A DNA stretch of 46,022 bases from positions 1 through 46,022 of the forward strand of contig JAIRPP010000006.1 of assembly GCA_031256955.1 (NCBI GenBank). Direction: 5' to 3'. The stretch comes from Candidatus Methanoplasma sp. Its GTDB lineage: Archaea; Thermoplasmatota; Thermoplasmata; Methanomassiliicoccales; Methanomethylophilaceae. Position 1 is the stretch's first letter. Each line of letters opens with the position of its first letter. Shown piece by piece: positions 41,612-46,022 of the stretch. A program made the translations under genes and the position numbers. Below the pieces are notes generated by a model. That model was given only the letters and a program-made list of their open reading frames with translations. It did not search any database and was not told the DNA's origin.

Positions 41612-41636
41612 TCGCGGATCGCATGAGGTGAGCCGA

Positions 41637-42311
41637 ATGGCCGAGATCTCCAAGTTCGCGAAGGCGTTCGTGCGGTTCACCGGGCCGGAGCTGGCCACGC
41701 AGGAGGCCATGTACGGGTTCATAATGGCCCTGATCTTCATAACGTCGGCGCAGGTCGGCCTTATCTCGTACTCGTCCCCCATGGACATCGTCGCGCTCAT
41801 AGTCGGGATGAACTTCGTGTGGGGCGTGGTCGACATGTACGTGTTCTACAAGATGGACGTCACCGCCCACAGGAGGTACGTGGAGGTCCTGAGCGGGGAG
41901 GGGTGCTGCAACCACACGGAGCACTACCTCATGGTCTACGACGCGCTGGGGAGCACCATAGTGGACGCCCTGGCGGAGGAGGACAAGGAGAAGGTCGTGG
42001 ACCTGGTCATGAACGGGAGGATAGAGTCGAGGGAGGAGATGCGGGAGGGGAGGAGGGCGATGCTCCTGAGCGCGGTGTCCTGCTTCCTGATCACGCTCCT
42101 GACCACGGTGCCCCTGGTGCTCTGCCTGGCCCTGGTGGAGGAGCCCTACGCCGCGCTGTGGTCCGCCTCCACCGCCGCGTCGGTATGCCTGTTCTTCGCG
42201 GGGTACCTGATGGAGCCGTCGAAGAGGAGGTCCAGGAAGATCCTGACGGGGGCGTCCATAATGACCCTCGCCCTCGCGCTCACCCTGTTCGCGGCGTACC
42301 TGGGCGGGTGA
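41637..42311 (+). CDS. Five-span membrane protein, VIT1/CCC1-like
   Basis: The 224-residue protein has two N-terminal spans (MYGFIMALIFITSAQVGLIS and IVALIVGMNFVWGVVDMYVF), a charged helical stretch (~70-135, LAEEDKEKVVDLVMNGRIES) and three C-terminal spans ending LALTLFAAYLGG. This 2 + helical domain + 3 layout matches VIT1/CCC1 iron-manganese transporters, but the usual Met/Gly motifs are weak, so the family call is tentative. ATG 41637 has GAGGTGA six bases upstream; the frame is open further back but lies over a terminator-like T-tract. It may be a separate unit from marR. Its end overlaps the decayed RloB-like frame on the other strand. Confidence 0.5.
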   Translation: MAEISKFAKAFVRFTGPELATQEAMYGFIMALIFITSAQVGLISYSSPMDIVALIVGMNFVWGVVDMYVFYKMDVTAHRRYVEVLSGEGCCNHTEHYLMVYDALGSTIVDALAEEDKEKVVDLVMNGRIESREEMREGRRAMLLSAVSCFLITLLTTVPLVLCLALVEEPYAALWSASTAASVCLFFAGYLMEPSKRRSRKILTGASIMTLALALTLFAAYLGG

Positions 42312-42770
42312 CGCGCGACGATTCCAGATATGCTATGCATTCTGATTCTGCGGCCTCTTTGCAGGCGATGCATCCGTCTGCATTAGACAGGCCCCGGATA
42401 TCGATCATCGCATCCGATTCGTCGAAGACCCTGTTCGCATCTATGTCTTCTCCTGGATGCGCGTCGCAGAGCGATTCGATGATGCTCGATGCGAACAGTC
42501 GCTTCGAATACCTGCCTGTCTTCACCATCTCGAGATATTCTCTGCCAGTTCCGCGACCGCGCACGGGTTGCTGTGGCCGCGTTGCGCTCTCAGGCGGTTC
42601 AACGCGACGACATCCACGAGCGGAGCCATCCCCAGATCCGTTCCCGCCTCGCGCAGCTTGTCGAAATACCCTATCTCCGTGCGCACGCCTTCGCAGACTA
42701 TGACGCATCTCTTCTTCGGATCCCTCGACCCCCTCTCGCGGCCGATGTCCAGATCTGATGTCGGCCTCAT
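42280..42770 (-). pseudogene. RloB-like protein remnant (frameshifted, 3' truncated)
   Basis: An ATG at 42770, overlapping the stop of the ATPase remnant (ATGA), starts a frame with the RloB/Toprim-like opening KKRCVIVCEGVRTEIGYFDKL. The frame stops at 42522 after AELAENISRW. Shifting one base at about 42545 restores coding-like sequence (REYLEMVKTGRYSKRLFASS and onward to AAESECIAYLESSR), which suggests a one-base deletion. The frame then ends at 42280 inside the convergent membrane-protein gene, and the second half of a normal ~200-residue RloB, with its Asp-rich site, is missing. With its ATPase partner it would have formed an RloAB/AbiL-like defence pair. Confidence 0.65.
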
Positions 42771-43830
42771 TGCGCCCCCGGGTCCGGAAACGCCGTTCTG
42801 AAGCGCGGCGTCCCGCCGTATCTCCCCTCCAGGTACGCCTTGTCGATCCTCCTGTCGATCCTCTCGCTGAACTCCTCCAGGGAGTAAAGCCTGGACTCGC
42901 CCGCCGCCCCCTTCTCCGCGAACCATATCTCGTCCCTGCGGAGCAGGTTCAGATCCAGCAGCCTGGACTCGTGGCTGGTGAAGATCAGCTGCCTGTTCGA
43001 ATCCGCGCCCAGCGCCTCGAAGTCGCCTATGAGCCTCTTCGCGAGCTGAGGGTGCAGGCTCCGGCCTATCTCGTCTATGACATAGGTCAGCTCCCTTTCG
43101 CCGCCCCTGTCGAGGATGGGCGCCAGGTCGTACAGCCTCCTGGCGCCGTCCGATTCCTCCGCGAGGCCGAACGCCACCCCGCCGTGATCGAAAACCATCC
43201 TCTTCGCGATCCAGTCGCCCTTCTCGTCCAGCGCCCTTATGAAGAGGTCCCTGCCGTCCAGCACCGCGTCTGCGACGGATTGCTTCCCGATCCTCCGGCC
43301 GTTCAAGCCCCCCTCGAACGGGTTGAGGCCGCCGTCCAGGTCGTCGAACCTTACGTCCGACACCCCGGTCCCGTAGAGCGGCAGGACCTTCCTGGCGAGA
43401 TCGTCCCTGAAATGGCCGGCCCCGGGCTCGGAATCTCCGCGCACATCCATTATGATTAGCGAGCGGGCGAGCCAGCCCGAGACCGCCCTGACCGCGCCGA
43501 AGAGGGGGGCCCCCACGCTCCCGGGCGCCCTGGACAGCACGCTCAGGAGAGTCGAGGAGCGCGATCCGCGCGCTTCCGCCGAGTATACCTCGAAGCATTT
43601 CCTCTCCTCTTCGCTCAGATCCAGCCCGCACGACGCCTCCTCCCCCTTTCTGAAGAACGCGATCCTCCCCTTGCTCCCGGACAGATCGTACAGCCATTCC
43701 GATTCTGCGGCCCCGACGGACAGCATGACCTCGAAGCCGTACGAGTAGAAACCGCCGCCTGTGGCGATCTCATACTCGAACGCGGTCGGCCTATCCGCGT
43801 TCTCGGGCCTTATCCTGCAATGGTCCCTCG
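42767..43830 (-). pseudogene. RloA/AAA15-type ATPase remnant lacking its N-terminal P-loop
   Basis: About 355 codons from ~43830 to the TGA at 42767 match the C-terminal four fifths of RloA-type (AAA_15/AAA_21) ATPases. PENADRPTAFEYEI and FYSYGFEVMLSV correspond to the mid-protein beta region. LTYVIDEIGRSLHPQLAKRL is Walker B with its following His, LIFTSHESRLLDLNLLRRDE is the sensor region, and YLEGRYGGTPRF is the typical end. No Walker A and no plausible start are present. Upstream of ~43830 the frame turns into nonsense that overlaps the DUF1653 gene in another frame. The 5' end appears deleted. Confidence 0.75.
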
Positions 43831-43865
43831 CATGCGCCCCGGCTCCCGCGCCCCGCCGCGGACGG

Positions 43866-44126
43866 TCATCCGACGCGCTCGAACCGCTTCGACTCCCTCC
43901 CTCCGACGGATACCGTCTCGCCCCACATGGACGCGGGGCGGACCCACGTCCCGCGCTCGCCGTACAGCGCCCTGTACACCACCATCTCCTCCAGGGTCTC
44001 GCTGTGCCTCGCCGTGCATAGAGCCTCGTACATGCCCCCCTTGTAGTGGCGGTAGATCCCGGGGCGGACCACTCCCGCAGCGTTCTCTCCGCCACCGCCT
44101 TCAGCCCGATCCATATCCTTGCCCAT
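43866..44126 (-). CDS. DUF1653-domain protein
   Basis: The 86-residue product contains a near-complete DUF1653 domain: GIYRHYKGGMYEALCTARHS, ETLEEMVVYRALYGERGTWV and RPASMWGETVSVGG. These small beta proteins have no established function; they occur mainly in bacteria as stand-alone genes. The N-terminal ~20 residues (Gly/Glu/Asp-rich) are variable. The ATG at 44126 is 26-27 bases from a TATA box, suggesting a leaderless transcript. The gene abuts the truncated 5' end of the ATPase remnant, about 36 bases away. Confidence 0.8.
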   Translation of the reverse strand: MGKDMDRAEGGGGENAAGVVRPGIYRHYKGGMYEALCTARHSETLEEMVVYRALYGERGTWVRPASMWGETVSVGGRESKRFERVG

Positions 44127-44147
44127 GCCTGCGGATGGCCGAGCGGC

Positions 44148-44157
44148 TCTTTTAAAC
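44148..44157 (-). promoter_or_regulatory. TATA box of the DUF1653 gene
   Basis: The minus strand reads GGTTTAAAAG. The centre is about 26 bases from the ATG at 44126, the distance expected for a leaderless archaeal transcript. Confidence 0.55.
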
Positions 44158-44210
44158 CGACCGCCGCGGCGGCTTCCGGGGCGCGTCTAGCGGCCGTCCC
44201 GCTTCGAGAT

Positions 44211-44240
44211 GAAAAATGCCGCCGGGATCCTCCCGGCGGC
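44211..44240 (-). terminator. Intrinsic-type hairpin and T-tract downstream of the LRR surface gene
   Basis: On the minus strand GCCGCCGGGA-GGA-TCCCGGCGGC forms a perfect ten-base-pair stem with a three-base loop, followed by ATTTTTC. It lies 38 bases after the stop at 44278. This looks like a bacterial intrinsic terminator, which is unusual in archaea. Confidence 0.6.
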
Positions 44241-44277
44241 GGCTAAGGCAGATTGCGCCCCCGCGGATGGCGGGGGC

Positions 44278-46014
44278 TCACGGGGAGGGCGGCGACCAGT
44301 TCGGCCACCACACTACCTTGTCGACCCAAATGCCGTATACCCACCCGCTCGCCGGGCTCTGTGGGTCCAGTCTCGGATCGGTCGCCTCGGCGTATATCGT
44401 CACTGGGCTGTTAGCAAATAGATGTGACCCTGCGTACGTAACGCTGAGCGGCATGACTATGCTCGTCAGCGCACTGCAATCATAGAGCGCGTAATCGCCT
44501 ATGCTTTTAAGATTTTTGGACAGCGTCACGCTGGCGAGCGATTGGCAGTGTGCGAAAGTATACGCGCCTATAACGGTCACGCTGTCGGGGATCGCTATGC
44601 TGGACGGCCCGGTCGTGAAGAATGCAAAGTCGCCTATAGCTTCGAGGCCGTCTGGAAGGGTCAGGCCGGTCCGCAGCCCGCAATCGCTAAATGCACCTAT
44701 TCCAATAGTTTTCGTTCCGACGCGGATCTCCACGGCATTGAGGCCGCCACACATTACGAACGCCTGGTCCCCTATATCCTCCAGGCTAGCTGGCAGATCC
44801 GCGCTCGCCAGGCTCACACAGAAGGCAAAGGATCTCGCCCCCAGCGCCTTGATCCCGCCGTGGAGCAGGACGGACGGGGCGCCGGGCGGCATGCGCGCCG
44901 GGTCGGCGGTCACGACCGCCACGGCGGTCTGCTTGAACGCGTCGTCTGCGACGGCGGCCACGGGCATGCCGAGATAGTATTCGTGTATGGCCGCCGGGCC
45001 CGCCAGGCTCGCGCTCCCCTTCGAGACCGCCAGCGCCCCGCCGGCGATCGGGGCGTAGCTCAGGCCGGGGGCCCCCTCCCAGTACGCGTACAGGGAGATG
45101 TCGCCCGCGTGGCCCCACGCCTCGCCGCCGGACCCGTCCGGATACGGGGCGGTGTTCGCTGGCGACGGATCCCCGACCCTCTCGTTGACCCCTCCCGGCA
45201 TCAGGAACCACCCTCCGAAGGCATACGGGTCCCTCGCGCTGGGATCCATCAGGCTGTACGCCTGCCCGAACGTCGCCTGCCCCGCCTGCGTGGCCCAGTC
45301 CTTCGCTTCGGCCCCCGCCACGGGGAATACGTACGTGATCGCATAGGTCTCCGGGGCCCATCCCGCATACAACGTCGTGTCGCAGGTCACGCGGTCGGCA
45401 GAGAAGTCCCATCTCTCGGTCAGGGCGCCGTCCCTGTACCATCCCTCGAGCCCGTGCCCCGTCTTCGATGACGCGGGCGGGGCGACTATGCGGGACCCGG
45501 GGGCTATGCCGGTGGCGTCGGGCAGCGCGGATCCGCCCATGGCATCGAACGAGACTTTGTACGTCGGCCCCGCCTCGCGCGATTCGCTCGCCCACTTGGC
45601 GTGCAGAACCATGTCCCCCGTTACTTTGTCGTCGAAGCTCCACGGGACGGACAGGGCGGGATCCCTGTACCATCCGGCGAAGTCCATCCCAGCCTTGGCG
45701 GGGTCGGACGGCTTGTGAGCCGTCTCTCCCTTGAAAACCGCCTGCGGGGCTATAGGCGTCCCGCCGTCGGCATCGAATGTCACCGAATATGTCGCGACTG
45801 GCGGGAGGCCGCCTCCGCCTCCCCCCATCCCCGCGCCTCCGCCCGCGCCAGGGGCGCACTCGCACCCGCCCGCGGAGCCCGCGGCGAAGCACGCGGCCCC
45901 GGCCGCCCCTAGCAGGAGCAGCAGCGAGAGCAGAAGCAGCGCCTTTTTCTTCCTTCCTTCCTTCTCCCCCTCCCCAGTCCCTTCGCGGACCCCTTTTGAT
46001 CGGGTATCGTCCAT
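44278..46014 (-). CDS. Secreted InlB-repeat and BspA-type leucine-rich-repeat surface protein
   Basis: The 578-residue product starts with a charged segment (EGEKEGRKKK) and a Leu-rich signal or anchor (ALLLLSLLLLLGAAGAACFA; the Cys could suggest lipidation, though archaeal lipoprotein processing is uncertain). A Gly-rich linker follows. Then come two clear InlB B-repeats (YSVTFDADGGTPIAPQ ... FAGWYRDP; YKVSFDAMGGSALPD ... LEGWYRDG) and a third diverged one (YAITYVFPVAG ... FGGWFLMPG). Residues ~340-540 are BspA-type LRR_5 units such as IKALGARSFAFCVSLASADL and LEAIGDFAFF. It ends in a short Trp-rich tail (WVDKVVWWPNWSPP). It is an extracellular adhesin-like protein of unknown ligand. The start lies eight bases from the window edge, so its promoter is outside. 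Confidence 0.85.
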   Translation of the reverse strand: MDDTRSKGVREGTGEGEKEGRKKKALLLLSLLLLLGAAGAACFAAGSAGGCECAPGAGGGAGMGGGGGGLPPVATYSVTFDADGGTPIAPQAVFKGETAHKPSDPAKAGMDFAGWYRDPALSVPWSFDDKVTGDMVLHAKWASESREAGPTYKVSFDAMGGSALPDATGIAPGSRIVAPPASSKTGHGLEGWYRDGALTERWDFSADRVTCDTTLYAGWAPETYAITYVFPVAGAEAKDWATQAGQATFGQAYSLMDPSARDPYAFGGWFLMPGGVNERVGDPSPANTAPYPDGSGGEAWGHAGDISLYAYWEGAPGLSYAPIAGGALAVSKGSASLAGPAAIHEYYLGMPVAAVADDAFKQTAVAVVTADPARMPPGAPSVLLHGGIKALGARSFAFCVSLASADLPASLEDIGDQAFVMCGGLNAVEIRVGTKTIGIGAFSDCGLRTGLTLPDGLEAIGDFAFFTTGPSSIAIPDSVTVIGAYTFAHCQSLASVTLSKNLKSIGDYALYDCSALTSIVMPLSVTYAGSHLFANSPVTIYAEATDPRLDPQSPASGWVYGIWVDKVVWWPNWSPPSP

Positions 46015-46022
46015 CTCATTCC

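Noticed and set aside
43867-44095. N-terminal extension of the RloA-type ATPase up to 44095
   Set aside because: The sequence in that frame is Arg/Trp/Ser-rich, lacks a P-loop, and overlaps the DUF1653 gene, whose frame has strong family similarity.

Overview
The window is a GC-rich piece of an archaeal chromosome, most likely from a gut-type methanogen of the order Methanomassiliicoccales (Thermoplasmata). The archaeal assignment rests on the split RNA polymerase genes (rpoH-rpoB-rpoA1-rpoA2-rpl30e-nusA), the archaeal GatDE amidotransferase, an archaeal-type TruA, TATA boxes about 26 bases upstream of several starts (some apparently leaderless), and an STT3-like membrane protein. Among the 25 gene ends I could read, stop codons are almost all TGA with two TAA and no TAG, which fits a lineage that reads TAG as pyrrolysine. 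The order-level placement is inference.

Layout. 1-470 holds the start of a secreted InlB-repeat protein running off the left edge. 796-2082 is a lipoprotein-like or anchored substrate-binding protein with an N-terminal dockerin-like domain. 2270-2823 is a DinJ/YafQ toxin-antitoxin pair in a visibly AT-rich island. 3167-9706 is a housekeeping block: HemK-type methyltransferase, gatE-gatD, then divergently hypB-purD-truA. 9796-11121 is a DUF4143-type ATPase behind a palindromic promoter. 11192-17640 is a surface-glycosylation-like locus: an 1886-residue STT3-like protein fused to about 1000 residues of beta-sandwich repeats, plus an overlapping anchored partner. 17926-20195 contains an orphan Vsr endonuclease, pyrF, and a divergently transcribed uncharacterised radical SAM protein that share one palindromic promoter region.

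20199-29220 is the RNA polymerase operon, read leftwards, apparently headed by tRNA-Lys and possibly a 21-residue leader ORF. 29530-39321 is one 9.8 kb gene for a 3263-residue surface protein: signal sequence, GLUG/beta-helix-like head, about 27 degenerate repeats, one membrane span and a cytoplasmic tail. 39543-42311 is an efflux locus: a 14-span MFS pump, an overlapping MarR regulator with a candidate operator at the pump promoter, and a five-span VIT/CCC1-like membrane protein. 42280-43830 is a decayed RloA/RloB (AbiL-like) pair, truncated at both ends and frameshifted. It is followed by a DUF1653 gene, a bacterial-style hairpin/T-tract terminator, and a secreted InlB-repeat plus BspA-type leucine-rich-repeat protein at the right edge.

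Overall the window alternates between core information-processing operons and an accessory layer concerned with the cell surface (three InlB-like or repeat surface proteins and the STT3-like pair), small mobile or defence functions (toxin-antitoxin, Vsr, RloAB remnant, DUF4143 ATPase) and drug efflux. The least familiar items are the motif-less STT3-repeat fusion with its overlapping partner, the modified A'/A'' junction of RNA polymerase, and the perfect palindromes centred on TATA boxes. No CRISPR array, rRNA, insertion sequence or intact prophage was seen.
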